A stretch of DNA of 64,000 nt from JAUWTJ01 sp965603015 (GTDB lineage: Bacteria; Pseudomonadota; Alphaproteobacteria; M2410), in assembly GCA_965603015.1 (NCBI GenBank), contig CBFDBJ010000007.1, positions 1 to 64,000 on the forward strand, in the 5' to 3' direction. Below are positions 43,953 through 52,535 of the stretch, piece after piece (position 1 is the first letter of the stretch; each line of letters begins with the position of its first letter). The position numbers and the translations under genes are program-made. Under the pieces are notes generated by a model that saw only the letters and a program-made list of their open reading frames with translations, had not been told where the DNA came from and did no database searches.

Positions 43953-44043
43953 ATACGGGGTACCGGGGTCTCCGTCCCCTACTTGCTCTCATCGTTCTGA
44001 CATGTCAGATAGAAGCCCTGTTCCCAAGCGCGAGTGATTTCCC

Positions 44044-44877
44044 ATGCCAAACAAACCCATGCCTGACAAACCTTTCATTGACCTCCAGTCCACCCACAAC
44101 CCGAACCGCTGGTTTCTGCCGGTGACCGAGGAGATTGCCGTCGGCCCGGAGGGGCGCAAGTTCCTGTTTGGCGGGGTCGGGCTTGCTTCCTCCGTGATGG
44201 CTCTGGAGCGCACCTGCGAGCGGCCGGTTATCTGGGCGACGGCGCAGTACCTGTCCTATGCGCGGGTGCCGGCCATTGTCGATCTTGATGTGAATGTGCC
44301 TGTTTCCGGGAAGTATAACAGCCAGGCCCGGGTCAGCGGCCATGTCGGGGACGCCGAGATTATCACTGTCAATGCCGCCCTCGGGGAGCGCCCGAGCGAG
44401 CTGTCGCATCAATGGGCCGTGATGCCCGACGTCGCCCGGCCCGAGGACTGCGAGGCGAGGCCGCGCCATTCAAAACGCCATCAGGGTGTCTCGCTGCATT
44501 CAGGCACCGATGTGCGCGTCGTCAAGGGGCGCTACGGCATCGGCGCGTCGGACGGCGAGTTCTCCGAAGACGGCCATGTGCAGCTGTGGGCGAAACTCAA
44601 AAACGGGCATCCTATCGACACCGCCGCGCTGTGCATCTTCGCCGACTTCGTACCCTCGGCGATCGGCAATGCCATCGGCATGGACGCCGGCGGTAACTCC
44701 CTCGACAACACGATCCGCTTCCGTCAGGTCGTGCCAACCGAGTGGGTGTTGTGCGACATTCAGATCCACTCCGTCCACGGCGGCTTCGTCCACGGCCGCA
44801 TGCACCTCTTCGCCGAAGACGGCACGCTCATGGCGTCAGCGAGCCAGAGCTTGATCCTCAGGATTCATAAGGAATAG
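44044..44877 (+). CDS. Acyl-CoA thioesterase family protein (TesB-like double hotdog)
   Basis: 277 residues with two hotdog halves. The N-terminal half has KFLFGGVGLASSVMALE and WATAQYLSYARVPA; the C-terminal half has NSLDNTIRFRQ and EWVLCDIQIHSVHGGFVHGR, which match the TesB/acyl-CoA thioesterase II pattern including the conserved Asp-Asn in LDNT. It would hydrolyse acyl-CoA to free acid and CoA. No strong ribosome binding site is visible before ATG 44044. It is convergent with an SDR gene (three bases between stops). Confidence 0.83.
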   Translation: MPNKPMPDKPFIDLQSTHNPNRWFLPVTEEIAVGPEGRKFLFGGVGLASSVMALERTCERPVIWATAQYLSYARVPAIVDLDVNVPVSGKYNSQARVSGHVGDAEIITVNAALGERPSELSHQWAVMPDVARPEDCEARPRHSKRHQGVSLHSGTDVRVVKGRYGIGASDGEFSEDGHVQLWAKLKNGHPIDTAALCIFADFVPSAIGNAIGMDAGGNSLDNTIRFRQVVPTEWVLCDIQIHSVHGGFVHGRMHLFAEDGTLMASASQSLILRIHKE

Positions 44878-44880
44878 GGT

Positions 44881-45654
44881 TCACCCGCCCCCGCCCAGCG
44901 AAATCTTCTGACCGGTCGCGTACTGATTTTCTTCGGAACAAAACCACAGGACCGCTGCGGCGACTTCTTCGGCGGTGCAGACGTGGCCGAAGGGGAAGCG
45001 GTCATCGAGGTCGTGGATGCTCGTCACCCCCATGGTGGCCTGCGCGAGGCGGTCACCCATTTCGGTTACTGTTAGTCCCGGCGCGACGATGTTGACGCGG
45101 ATGCCGTCGCGGTTGACTTCCTTGGCCAGGCTCATGGCGAGGGCTTCCTGGGCGGCCTTGCCGACATTGTAGGGTGCGCCCCGGGCTGACATGTTGAGGG
45201 TGGCGACCGATGAGATCATGATGATATCGCCGCGCGCCTGTTTCTTCATGTGGGGCAAGACGGCGTGACTCATATAGAACGGGCCGAAGGCGTGGGTCTT
45301 GACGACGCGTTCATATTCGGCCGGGTCGGTGTCCTCAACGGTGCGCCCGCGCGAGGCGATGCCGGCATTGTTGACGAGGATCGAGACCGAGCCGAAATCG
45401 CGCACGACGTCCTCGACCATTTTCTCGCAAGCGGCGCGATCATCGACGCTGGCGGCCCAGGCTTTCGCCTTGCGGCCTTTTTTCTCGATCTCGGCGACGA
45501 CTTTTGCGGCAGCCTCCTCATCGCGGCGATAGCTGATCGCAACGTCAGCGCCCGCATCGGCCAGCGCCAGCGCAATGGCCCGGCCAATGCCGCGGCCCCC
45601 GCCGGTCACCAGCGCCACCCGGCCCTCAAATCCGCTTTTGGCATTTCCTGACAT
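44881..45654 (-). CDS. SDR family oxidoreductase
   Basis: 257 residues. The NAD(P) loop GGGRGIGRAIA is near residue 18, NNAGIASRG follows near 95, and the catalytic YNVGK is present with Ser in MISSVATL. The C-terminal NQYATGQKISLGGGG is typical of FabG-like and 2-hydroxycyclohexane-type SDRs. It should interconvert an alcohol and ketone. Arg after strand 2 (ISYRRDEE) leans to NADP. GGGAGAG precedes ATG 45652-45654. It is convergent with the thioesterase-like gene. Confidence 0.87.
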   Translation of the reverse strand: MSGNAKSGFEGRVALVTGGGRGIGRAIALALADAGADVAISYRRDEEAAAKVVAEIEKKGRKAKAWAASVDDRAACEKMVEDVVRDFGSVSILVNNAGIASRGRTVEDTDPAEYERVVKTHAFGPFYMSHAVLPHMKKQARGDIIMISSVATLNMSARGAPYNVGKAAQEALAMSLAKEVNRDGIRVNIVAPGLTVTEMGDRLAQATMGVTSIHDLDDRFPFGHVCTAEEVAAAVLWFCSEENQYATGQKISLGGGG

Positions 45655-45778
45655 AAGTCTCTCCCTTGTCTTTGTGTTTTACACAAGCCTAGCCGAGGGC
45701 GCTTCGTGCTGGCAACACCTGCCTTGAGGCGATATGCTCAACAGACCGGAGCGATAGTAATCGGGAGGACAAGAGCAC

Positions 45779-45961
45779 ATGAAATCATTCTTCAACTGGG
45801 CGCAAACACTGAGGTTTCGCCAGCTGTTCTTTCTGACGCTGGTTTTGTTCCTTGGTGATCTGATGATCCCGGATTTTATTCCGCTGATCGACGAGATCCT
45901 GCTGGGTCTGTTGACGCTGCTGTTTGGCTCGATCCGAAAGAAGGTCAAGGGGCCGCAGTGA
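45779..45961 (+). CDS. Small membrane protein, DUF6116-like, 60 aa
   Basis: 60 residues: a basic, aromatic N-terminus (FFNWAQTLRFRQLFF), a hydrophobic stretch, then DFIPLIDEILLGLLTLLFGS and a basic tail. The FIPLIDEILL pattern resembles the small DUF6116 family; that match is from memory and moderate. GGGAGGA stands before ATG 45779, so it is probably expressed. The function is unknown. The next gene encodes another very small membrane protein. Confidence 0.65.
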   Translation: MKSFFNWAQTLRFRQLFFLTLVLFLGDLMIPDFIPLIDEILLGLLTLLFGSIRKKVKGPQ

Positions 45962-46063
45962 ACAGGTTTTTGTAGTGACCTGCCTGACACCCTGCACCTT
46001 AATTTGCGGTATGGACCGTTTTCAGGCACTGTAGCTCTCGCGGGGACTTTGGGGGACATTCAA

Positions 46064-46252
46064 ATGCGCACAGCTTTTCAACTGCTTGTTTTCATTGCCT
46101 ATATGGGGGCGCTGATCTGGGGCGGCTGGTATGTCTTTTCCGGACAGATGGTTGGGGATCGCGAGGCGGCGGCGCCGGCGTCCCTGAGCGACGCCGGTCC
46201 CGAGGACGTGGAGAGCGACGGCACAATTGATCCACCGCCGACACAGCCCTGA
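46064..46252 (+). CDS. Small single-span membrane protein, 62 aa
   Basis: 62 residues. One hydrophobic segment (FQLLVFIAYMGALIWGGWYV, residues 4-23) is followed by an acidic, proline-rich tail (SDAGPEDVESDGTIDPPP). GGGGGA lies eight bases before ATG 46064. Not recognised. The charge pattern puts the tail outside the membrane if the short N-terminus stays inside. It lies 102 bases after another small membrane protein and is convergent with a PAS_5 gene. Confidence 0.55.
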   Translation: MRTAFQLLVFIAYMGALIWGGWYVFSGQMVGDREAAAPASLSDAGPEDVESDGTIDPPPTQP

Positions 46253-46268
46253 GGTCAAGAAACCGCTG

Positions 46269-46838
46269 TCAGGTCTGCATGAGGTCTTTGAGACTGATGC
46301 TGCCGTAAGGCGCGAGCGGCCCCTCCGCCAAAGGTGTCCCGGCTCCTATATCGATGAGGTGCCTGTCGCTGTAGCGCAGCGCCTGTAACGGCCCCTCCTT
46401 GTCTTCAGGTCGATAATCAAAATCCAGCGGGTTCACCAGTTCAATAATATGGCTGTTGCGCCCTTCATGCTCGACAGGCAGGAAGATACACTCAAACTCC
46501 CGTGGCGTGAGATCCTCGCCCCGCAGGGTAATCTTCGATATAAGACCACAAGGCAGGTCACCGACCAGACCAAGGGTCAGCCTTGACAGCTCCAACTCGT
46601 CGGGATGGGAGAGGCTCAATTGATCCACTCCCGTCGTATCCGCTCTAAAGGCTTCGACGAGATCACTTCCGACATAACGAATGACAAGCTTGCCCTGATC
46701 ATCCCACGCACTGTAGAGGACCCTGGCGCTAATACCTTCAAGCCCCTCAAGATGAATATCCGTGTGCGCAGGGACAATATTGTTGCCTCGCACATCGCAC
46801 CAGAACGTCAGAAACTCTTTCGCAACTTTTGTGACCAT
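46269..46838 (-). CDS. PAS domain-containing protein (PAS_5 type)
   Basis: 189 residues. The sequence matches the alphaproteobacterial PAS_5 pattern: WCDVRGNNIVPAHTDI, then LYSAWDDQGKLVIRYVGSDL, and later CIFLPVEHEG near residue 125. It is cytoplasmic with no output domain, so it may act as a partner or ligand sensor. A paralogue of almost the same length is encoded upstream at 47034-47600, separated by 195 bases, and a PAS histidine kinase precedes that. Only a weak AAGTAAG is seen before the ATG. The ligand is unknown. Confidence 0.75.
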   Translation of the reverse strand: MVTKVAKEFLTFWCDVRGNNIVPAHTDIHLEGLEGISARVLYSAWDDQGKLVIRYVGSDLVEAFRADTTGVDQLSLSHPDELELSRLTLGLVGDLPCGLISKITLRGEDLTPREFECIFLPVEHEGRNSHIIELVNPLDFDYRPEDKEGPLQALRYSDRHLIDIGAGTPLAEGPLAPYGSISLKDLMQT

Positions 46839-47033
46839 ATTAAAAACTTACTTTGTGCCCTCACCCGTCATTCTTCACTAGATTAAAATGGCTTCCATTC
46901 CCGTTTAAGCCGCATGGAATCAATCGTTACAAACTACCCTATCATCATGAGGGAACCCAAATTAATTTCTGCCATCAAAACATCCCTTCGGGGCGGCCAA
47001 GGCGGCGGCGCATCCCGCGGAACAGCCGCGAAC

Positions 47034-47600
47034 CTACCCCAGAACCTCATCCAATGTGAAGGCGTCAATGCCGCTCAGCGGGCCCTCTGTCAGAGGCGTT
47101 CCGGCGCCAATATCAAAAAACAGGGGCGCTCTGTAGCGCAAGGCATGAGTTGCGCCCTCAATGTCGCCGCGCCCATAATTGACACCAATCGGGTGGGTCA
47201 TTTGCAGGACATGCTGATTGCTGCCCTGATGTTCAACGGGGAGATAGAGATACTCATGCTCACGCGGAACCTTGTCCCGACCGCGCAAGGTCAGCACAGA
47301 AACAGCACCGCACGGATGATCACCAACGGCCCTTACAAACGACCTGGAAATCTCGATTAACTTGGGGTGTGAAAAAGCAAGCAGGTCGCTGCCGGTAATA
47401 TCCTGCCCCAACACATAGGTGATCGAGGTGCCGGCAAACCGAATGATCAGGCGCCCTTCCTCGTCCCATGCGCTGTAAATCGCATCGCAGAGGTCACCTT
47501 CGAGATCTTCCAACAAGATTTCCGAACTTGTCGGCACAAGGCGATCACCGCGCGCCCGTAGCCAGAACTCAATAAGTCGTTTTGCAGAGTTCGAAATCAT
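47034..47600 (-). CDS. PAS domain-containing protein (PAS_5 type), paralogue
   Basis: 188 residues, alignable end to end with the 46269-46838 product: FWLRARGDRLVPTSSEILLE against FWCDVRGNNIVPAHTDIHLE, shared YSAWD, PVEH and the ending DIGAGTPL-EGPL. ATG 47598-47600 was chosen because it aligns with the paralogue's start. A longer frame from GTG 47639 overlaps the kinase stop as GTGA but has no ribosome binding site and would add 13 unaligned residues. It is directly downstream of the PAS histidine kinase, so a common signalling role is likely. Confidence 0.75.
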   Translation of the reverse strand: MISNSAKRLIEFWLRARGDRLVPTSSEILLEDLEGDLCDAIYSAWDEEGRLIIRFAGTSITYVLGQDITGSDLLAFSHPKLIEISRSFVRAVGDHPCGAVSVLTLRGRDKVPREHEYLYLPVEHQGSNQHVLQMTHPIGVNYGRGDIEGATHALRYRAPLFFDIGAGTPLTEGPLSGIDAFTLDEVLG

Positions 47601-47635
47601 GACGGGCGTAACCTGGTTGTTGGAGGCGGAATTTT

Positions 47636-49252
47636 TCACAGTGAGGAGTCAGGAGACGAGTCGGCCGATTTTGGGCCGACCGGATCCAGCGGCAATCCAA
47701 AGAAAAATCGGCTACCTTTTCCGCGCCCGCTTTCGACGTCAATGTAACCTTGCATCAATTCGATGAACTGCTTTGAAATGGCGAGCCCCAGACCCGCACC
47801 ACCGAACTTGCGCACCCGGCTTTCGTCGGCCTGCGCAAAGCGGTCAAAGAGAATTTCCAGATCGGCGGGACTGACCCCGATACCTGTATCGGAAATGGAA
47901 AACTCCAGATAGTCCCGCCCGTCAGGTCGATTGACTTGCGCGACGCTTACATCAACAGAGCCCTTCTCCGTGAACTTCAGGGCATTGCCAACAAGATTGA
48001 AAAGAACCTGACGAACGCGGGTCGGGTCCGCTGTGATTTCATCTGGAATATCGGTCAATGGTTGAATAGCCAGCTCGATATTCTTTTCTTCGACAGTGTG
48101 CTGGAAGAGGTTTGTAACATCCTCCAGCATGGCGGAAATGTTGAATGCCCGCTGTGACAGCTCTATACGCCCTGCTTCAAGCTTTGAGAGGTCCAGGATA
48201 TCGTTCAAGAGGGACAGAAGAGACTGCCCGCAGTCCCTCACGATATTCAGTTTATTGGCGGCCGCTTCGCTGACGTCAGAACTCAGCAATAACTCAGTCA
48301 TGCCCAGGATGCCGTTCATTGGCGTGCGGATCTCATGGCTCATATTGGCGAGGAAATCGGACTTGGCAAGACTGGCGCGCTCGGCGGCCTCCTTGCTGTG
48401 ACGCAGGTTTTCCTCGATCAAGAGCCGGTCGGATATATCACGCCCGATGATGCACAAGAGCTTTTCGCCGTTGACATCCAGTTCCATGGCCGAAAGTGAA
48501 ATGTCGATAACGGCACCGAACTTTGTTTTGCACTGGGCCTCAAACCCCGATACGAACCCACTTTCAGCAACGTGACGAAGAATATGATCCCGCTGTTCAG
48601 AAACATGCCAGATATTGATGTCGGCGGAGCTTTGACCAACAATGTCGCCTTCCACATATCCAAATGTCCTTAGAAAACTCTCATTGACGCGGATAAACTC
48701 TCCGGTTTCCAGTTTGGTCAGTGTAATGATGTCCGGACAAAGTTCGAACACGCCGGAACTGATCGCCTCGGAGAGAGCCTGTCGTTGCTCCGCTTCCTTC
48801 TGCGCCGTGATATCATAGAGGGCGGCAAGAACGGCCGGACCATCATGCCACTGAATCATTGATGCCCGCATGTCTACGTAAATAACTTTGCCTGATTTCG
48901 ACACCAGTCTGAATTCATAGGTCGGCGGAACAGGCTTGCCCGCCATGCGCTTCATAGTGTTGTCAGCGATTTTGTCTGCATCCTCGGGATGGACGAAATC
49001 AAACGCTGTCAAGTTGGGGCTGAGAGTTGCAAGTTCCTCGACGCTTTCATATTCCAGCATGGAAATCATCGTCTGATTCATCCAGAGGATATCTCCTCTG
49101 TGCACCACCATGCCCTGAATGGAGCTTTCAACAATCTCGCGAAAGTCAAAATTCGGATCGGCCGAAAACCGCTCCGCAGTATCGTGTTCTCTCTTCGATC
49201 GCACTTGCATGGTCCACTGGTTTTGGATGGCATCGAAATCAGCTGCCATCAC
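47636..49252 (-). CDS. Cytoplasmic PAS-PAS sensor histidine kinase
   Basis: 538 residues without a membrane segment. Two PAS domains lie at about 38-150 and 160-280; the second begins with the LCPDIITLTKLETGEFIRVN pattern. A HisKA domain has the phospho-acceptor His306 in FLANMSHEIRTPMNGILGM. The HATPase has NLVGNALKFTEKG, DTGIGVSPAD and GGAGLGLAISKQ. It ends shortly after the ATPase domain, so no receiver is fused, and no response regulator is nearby. The start could be GTG 49252 or ATG 49249. Downstream are two PAS_5 proteins. Input is presumably an intracellular redox, light or metabolite cue. Confidence 0.9.
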   Translation of the reverse strand: MMAADFDAIQNQWTMQVRSKREHDTAERFSADPNFDFREIVESSIQGMVVHRGDILWMNQTMISMLEYESVEELATLSPNLTAFDFVHPEDADKIADNTMKRMAGKPVPPTYEFRLVSKSGKVIYVDMRASMIQWHDGPAVLAALYDITAQKEAEQRQALSEAISSGVFELCPDIITLTKLETGEFIRVNESFLRTFGYVEGDIVGQSSADINIWHVSEQRDHILRHVAESGFVSGFEAQCKTKFGAVIDISLSAMELDVNGEKLLCIIGRDISDRLLIEENLRHSKEAAERASLAKSDFLANMSHEIRTPMNGILGMTELLLSSDVSEAAANKLNIVRDCGQSLLSLLNDILDLSKLEAGRIELSQRAFNISAMLEDVTNLFQHTVEEKNIELAIQPLTDIPDEITADPTRVRQVLFNLVGNALKFTEKGSVDVSVAQVNRPDGRDYLEFSISDTGIGVSPADLEILFDRFAQADESRVRKFGGAGLGLAISKQFIELMQGYIDVESGRGKGSRFFFGLPLDPVGPKSADSSPDSSL

Positions 49253-49393
49253 ACCGCATCATGTTTAAAGTTACGTTAACCAGGCCTCATATAGGGCAGG
49301 AATGCCCGGATCGCAGGCGATTACCCGACGATTTCTAAAACTGTCAGCGCCTTGTTTGGCTCTTGTTAGGATGAATATGAAACATATGTGGCT

Positions 49394-49431
49394 CCAATGC
49401 TCCAATCCAGGGGTCCAATCCGGGAACCAAT
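49394..49431. promoter_or_regulatory. Four CCAAT direct repeats upstream of the CigR-like gene
   Basis: CCAAT occurs at 49394, 49402, 49415 and 49427, with spacings of 8, 13 and 12 bases. The repeats end 27 bases before the ATG at 49459. They might be a regulator site or a leader feature. Four copies in 38 bases is unusual, but short. Confidence 0.3.
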
Positions 49432-49458
49432 ATTCCCAACTCGGGAGAAATTGAAATC

Positions 49459-49971
49459 ATGCGAACTGCTCGAACTTGCGCGTTGACCTTAACCCTGGCT
49501 CTGGCCTTTTCGTTCACGGCTGTGTCCAGCCCGGCCCTTGCCGGCAAAGGCAACGGCAATCACAAAAAACAGCGACAAAACGATGTCGGGATTAGTCTCG
49601 AGGTCGATGTCCACTATGGTAAGGCGGTCTTTACCGTCAAGGAACAACGGATCGTACGCGAGTATTTTCGCACTGAGCGCGGCAACCTGCCCCCCGGTCT
49701 GGCAAAAAAACAATCGCTTCCTCCGGGCCTGCAAAAACAGCTGCACAAAACCGGCCGCCTGCCTCCCGGCCTTGAAAAGCGCCGCATGCCCTCAGATTTG
49801 GTGGCGCGGTTGCCGAAATACTATGGCCCATACGAGCGGACCATCGTCGGCAACGATCTTATTTTGCTCGACCCGAAGACCGGTCTGATCCTTGATGTGA
49901 TGCAGGAGATTTTCGATCTCCCTGTTGATGCCACTCTCGAAAAGGCCGGCGCACGCAGGGCCAACTACTAA
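49459..49971 (+). CDS. Exported protein with LPPGL repeats, CigR-like
   Basis: 170 residues with a signal peptide (TLTLALAFSFTAVSSPALA, cleaved before GKGNG). Three proline-rich repeats follow: NLPPGLAKK, SLPPGLQKQ and RLPPGLEKR, then a C-terminal segment (YYGPYERTIVGNDLILLDPK) resembling RcnB/CigR-like proteins. CigR of Salmonella is an antivirulence membrane protein; most relatives are of unknown function. GGGAGAAA precedes the ATG. It lies divergent to the PAS kinase with four CCAAT repeats between, and upstream of the Eis-like acetyltransferase. Confidence 0.7.
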   Translation: MRTARTCALTLTLALAFSFTAVSSPALAGKGNGNHKKQRQNDVGISLEVDVHYGKAVFTVKEQRIVREYFRTERGNLPPGLAKKQSLPPGLQKQLHKTGRLPPGLEKRRMPSDLVARLPKYYGPYERTIVGNDLILLDPKTGLILDVMQEIFDLPVDATLEKAGARRANY

Positions 49972-50051
49972 CTTGCTTGCTTTTGCATTCAGGTCCATCG
50001 CGGTATAAGCTCCCGGCCAATCCGAGATCAGGCTTTTGGGAGAACCACTTT

Positions 50052-51263
50052 ATGGGCGACGCCTTTATATTCCGCCCCGCGACCAAAGATGAAATGGCCG
50101 CGGCCGGCAAACAGATCGACTATGCCTTCAACGAAGAGGGCGGCGAGGGATTTGGCGTGCGGCCGGAGTGGAGCCTGTGCGCCTTTGACGGGGAAAGACT
50201 GGCGGCAACGTCAGGTGCCTATCCGTTTCAAATGGGCTTTGACGGCGAAGACCTGGGCTGCGCCGGCGTTACGATTGTCACCACTGAGCCGGAATATCGC
50301 AGGCGCGGTCTTGTTCGGGAGTTGATGACGCAGACCCTGCATCAGGCGCACGATGAAGGTAAGCCTGTCGCGGCACTGTGGGCCTCCATGGGGGCGATCT
50401 ACCAACGCTTTGGCTATGGCCTTGCGAGCAATTTCAATTTCTACAGGATTGACCCCCGTGACGTGGTTTTTCGCGAGGACACTCCTGTCACGGGATATGT
50501 CAGACGGCTCGACGCTGAAACAGCCCTTCCGCTGATCAAGGATGTCTACACCCGATCCATCAAGGACAAGACCCTGACAGTTGATCGCGAGGATTACTTC
50601 TGGAACGTCATGTATCTTGCGCGGGAGAAAGACAAGCGCCACTTTGCCGTCTATTTTGACAAAGATGACAAGCCGCGCGGTTTTGCCGTCTATCGTCAGA
50701 AAAGCTTTACACGGACAGAGTCTGGTCCGGACATCAAACTGTCAGTTTCTGATTTCATCTGGCTCGACATGGAGTGTTACCATGGCCTGTGGAACTATTT
50801 TTGCTCCTATGACCTTGCCGGCCGTCTTGAATTCTGGTTCATGCCCGATGATGATCCGGCACCGCACCTCCTGCTTGAGCCGCGCAGATTGAACCGGCGC
50901 GCAAGCGATGCTATCTGGCTGCGCGTTGTTGATGTCCCGGCCTTGCTCGGCGAGCGCGGATACTCGCTCGGCGGAACCGCGACCGTGACCATAAGCGATG
51001 ACGACCTGTGTCCGTGGAACAATGGCACATGGACCGTCAGCGCCGATGGAAACGGTGCGCGGGCCAGCGTAGAAGAAGGCGGGGCCGCCGAGAGTGCTCT
51101 CAACCTCACCATCAATACGCTCGCGACACTTGCTTCCGGTCATACGACGGCAAGCCAGTTGGCGCGGATCGGCAAGATTGAGTGCGGTGATGCCGAGGCG
51201 TTACGCAAGGCTGATGCCCTCTTCTCAACGCTTCACCGGCCGTGGTGCCCGCACGAGTTTTAA
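50052..51263 (+). CDS. GNAT family N-acetyltransferase, Eis-like
   Basis: 403 residues. An N-terminal GNAT domain has the acetyl-CoA loop EPEYRRRGLVRELM near residue 85-98; a second GNAT-like half and a C-terminal SCP2-like part follow, as in mycobacterial Eis. The protein ends in a free Phe (RPWCPHEF), and Eis proteins use the C-terminal carboxylate as catalytic base. ATG 50052 has GGGAGAA upstream, so it was preferred to in-frame codons before it. The enzyme may acetylate an aminoglycoside-like or peptide amine; the substrate is unknown. Its stop overlaps the convergent pseudouridine synthase stop by four bases. Confidence 0.87.
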   Translation: MGDAFIFRPATKDEMAAAGKQIDYAFNEEGGEGFGVRPEWSLCAFDGERLAATSGAYPFQMGFDGEDLGCAGVTIVTTEPEYRRRGLVRELMTQTLHQAHDEGKPVAALWASMGAIYQRFGYGLASNFNFYRIDPRDVVFREDTPVTGYVRRLDAETALPLIKDVYTRSIKDKTLTVDREDYFWNVMYLAREKDKRHFAVYFDKDDKPRGFAVYRQKSFTRTESGPDIKLSVSDFIWLDMECYHGLWNYFCSYDLAGRLEFWFMPDDDPAPHLLLEPRRLNRRASDAIWLRVVDVPALLGERGYSLGGTATVTISDDDLCPWNNGTWTVSADGNGARASVEEGGAAESALNLTINTLATLASGHTTASQLARIGKIECGDAEALRKADALFSTLHRPWCPHEF

Positions 51264-51934
51264 AACAGGCACGGCGCCTCGAAGGTGACGCGCTGCTTGT
51301 CTTGCGGATGCGGGAGGGAGAGGCTTGCCGCGTGAAGGCAGAGGCGGTCCGACATGGCAAGCGCTTCATCACCGGCATAGAACTCATCACCAAGGATCGG
51401 GTAGCCCAGTTCCAGTAAATGAACCCGCAGCTGATGGGACCGGCCGGTGACGGGCCGCAATGAAACTCTGGTGGTTTTTTCACCGCGTTGCAGGACACTC
51501 CAGTGGGTCAGGGCCGGTTTGCCAATGTCGTGATCAACCTTTTGCATCGGGCGATTGGGCCAGTCTGTGTAAAGCGGCAAATCAATCGTGCCTTCGTCGT
51601 CTTCAATGACGCCAAAGACCTCGGCGACATAATGCTTCTCGGTCAGACGGCGTTGAAAGCCCTGCTGCAGAAATTTCTGCGCCTCTTTCGTCAGCGCCAT
51701 AATGAAAACACCCGAGGTGCCGCGGTCGAGGCGGTGCACCTGCAGCGCTCGCGGGTAGCGCTGCTGCACTCTGGTCTCAAGGCAGTCGCGGTGCTCCAGC
51801 GCTTTGCCCGGCACCGAAAGGAGCCCGCTTTGCTTGTTGAGCACAAGAATGTGCTCATCCTCATGCAGAACCTCAATAAAGGGCTCAAGCGGCGGGTTAT
51901 AGATATAGGGGCGAACTGGCACAGGCCTCTTCAT
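51260..51934 (-). CDS. RluA family pseudouridine synthase
   Basis: 224 residues. The catalytic Asp lies in LQVHRLDRGTSGVFIMAL near residue 66, and the RluA-type LRPVTGRSHQLRVHLLELGY block is present. These enzymes convert uridine to pseudouridine in rRNA or tRNA. The protein starts with the N-terminal IYNPPLEPFIEVLHEDEH and has no S4 domain, as in RluA and TruC. ATG 51932-51934 was chosen as the first start next to the conserved region, although no strong ribosome binding site is seen; a frame 75 codons longer is open but looks non-coding. It is convergent with the acetyltransferase. Confidence 0.9.
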   Translation of the reverse strand: MKRPVPVRPYIYNPPLEPFIEVLHEDEHILVLNKQSGLLSVPGKALEHRDCLETRVQQRYPRALQVHRLDRGTSGVFIMALTKEAQKFLQQGFQRRLTEKHYVAEVFGVIEDDEGTIDLPLYTDWPNRPMQKVDHDIGKPALTHWSVLQRGEKTTRVSLRPVTGRSHQLRVHLLELGYPILGDEFYAGDEALAMSDRLCLHAASLSLPHPQDKQRVTFEAPCLF

Positions 51935-52078
51935 CGGGTGAATTGTTAAAGGAGCCCAACCGCATAGCATATCGTTCCCCATCAGGCGAACGGTGATGAT
52001 CAACACACACAGGGACCTTGCTCCTTCATCTTCGCTTGAGTAGGCTTTGCCCACATTTTTTGAAGGGAGACCATAATC

Positions 52079-52531
52079 ATGAGCGACAAATCCGTTGAGC
52101 TTCCGGACTGGATCAAGGCCCATGTCGAGCTTTATCTGTCGGACCCCGACAAGGGGCACATGTGGGACTCAGGCGTTGCGGGTGGTCCCGGGCCTTTGCC
52201 CACGCTCCTGCTCACCACCACGGGGCGCAAATCCGGCGAGCCGCGCCTGTTGCCGCTGATCTACAAGAAGGTCGGGGACAACTATGTCATTATTGCCTCC
52301 AAGGGCGGGTTTCCCACTCACCCCTCCTGGTATCTGAATCTTGAAGCCGATCCAAAGTGCCACCTTCATGTGGCGCGCGACGAGTTCGATGCAACAATGC
52401 GGGTTGCAGAAGGGGCAGAACGCGAGGATCTGTGGCGCCAAATGGCCGAGATTTACCCGCCCTATAATGACTACCAGGTTTCGGCAGGCGAACGAATTAT
52501 CCCGGTTGTGGTTCTTGAACCCAAAGGCTGA
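52079..52531 (+). CDS. Nitroreductase/deazaflavin-dependent oxidoreductase family protein (DDN-like)
   Basis: 150 residues of the split beta-barrel DDN family. The signature TTTGRKSGEPRLLPLIY is at about 46-62, and VIIASKGGFPTHPSWYLNL follows at about 70-88. These proteins bind coenzyme F420 (or sometimes FMN) and reduce quinones or nitro compounds. AAGGGAG precedes ATG 52079. It is convergent with an F420-type LLM oxidoreductase, four bases between stops, which supports an F420 role for both. Proteobacteria with F420 are a minority, so F420 biosynthesis should be looked for elsewhere in the genome. Confidence 0.85.
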   Translation: MSDKSVELPDWIKAHVELYLSDPDKGHMWDSGVAGGPGPLPTLLLTTTGRKSGEPRLLPLIYKKVGDNYVIIASKGGFPTHPSWYLNLEADPKCHLHVARDEFDATMRVAEGAEREDLWRQMAEIYPPYNDYQVSAGERIIPVVVLEPKG

Positions 52532-52535
52532 GCCG

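Noticed and set aside
46990..47033. A small hairpin (CGCGG-AACAG-CCGCG) between the two PAS_5 genes, considered as a terminator
   Set aside because: The stem is only five base pairs and no T-run follows on either strand.
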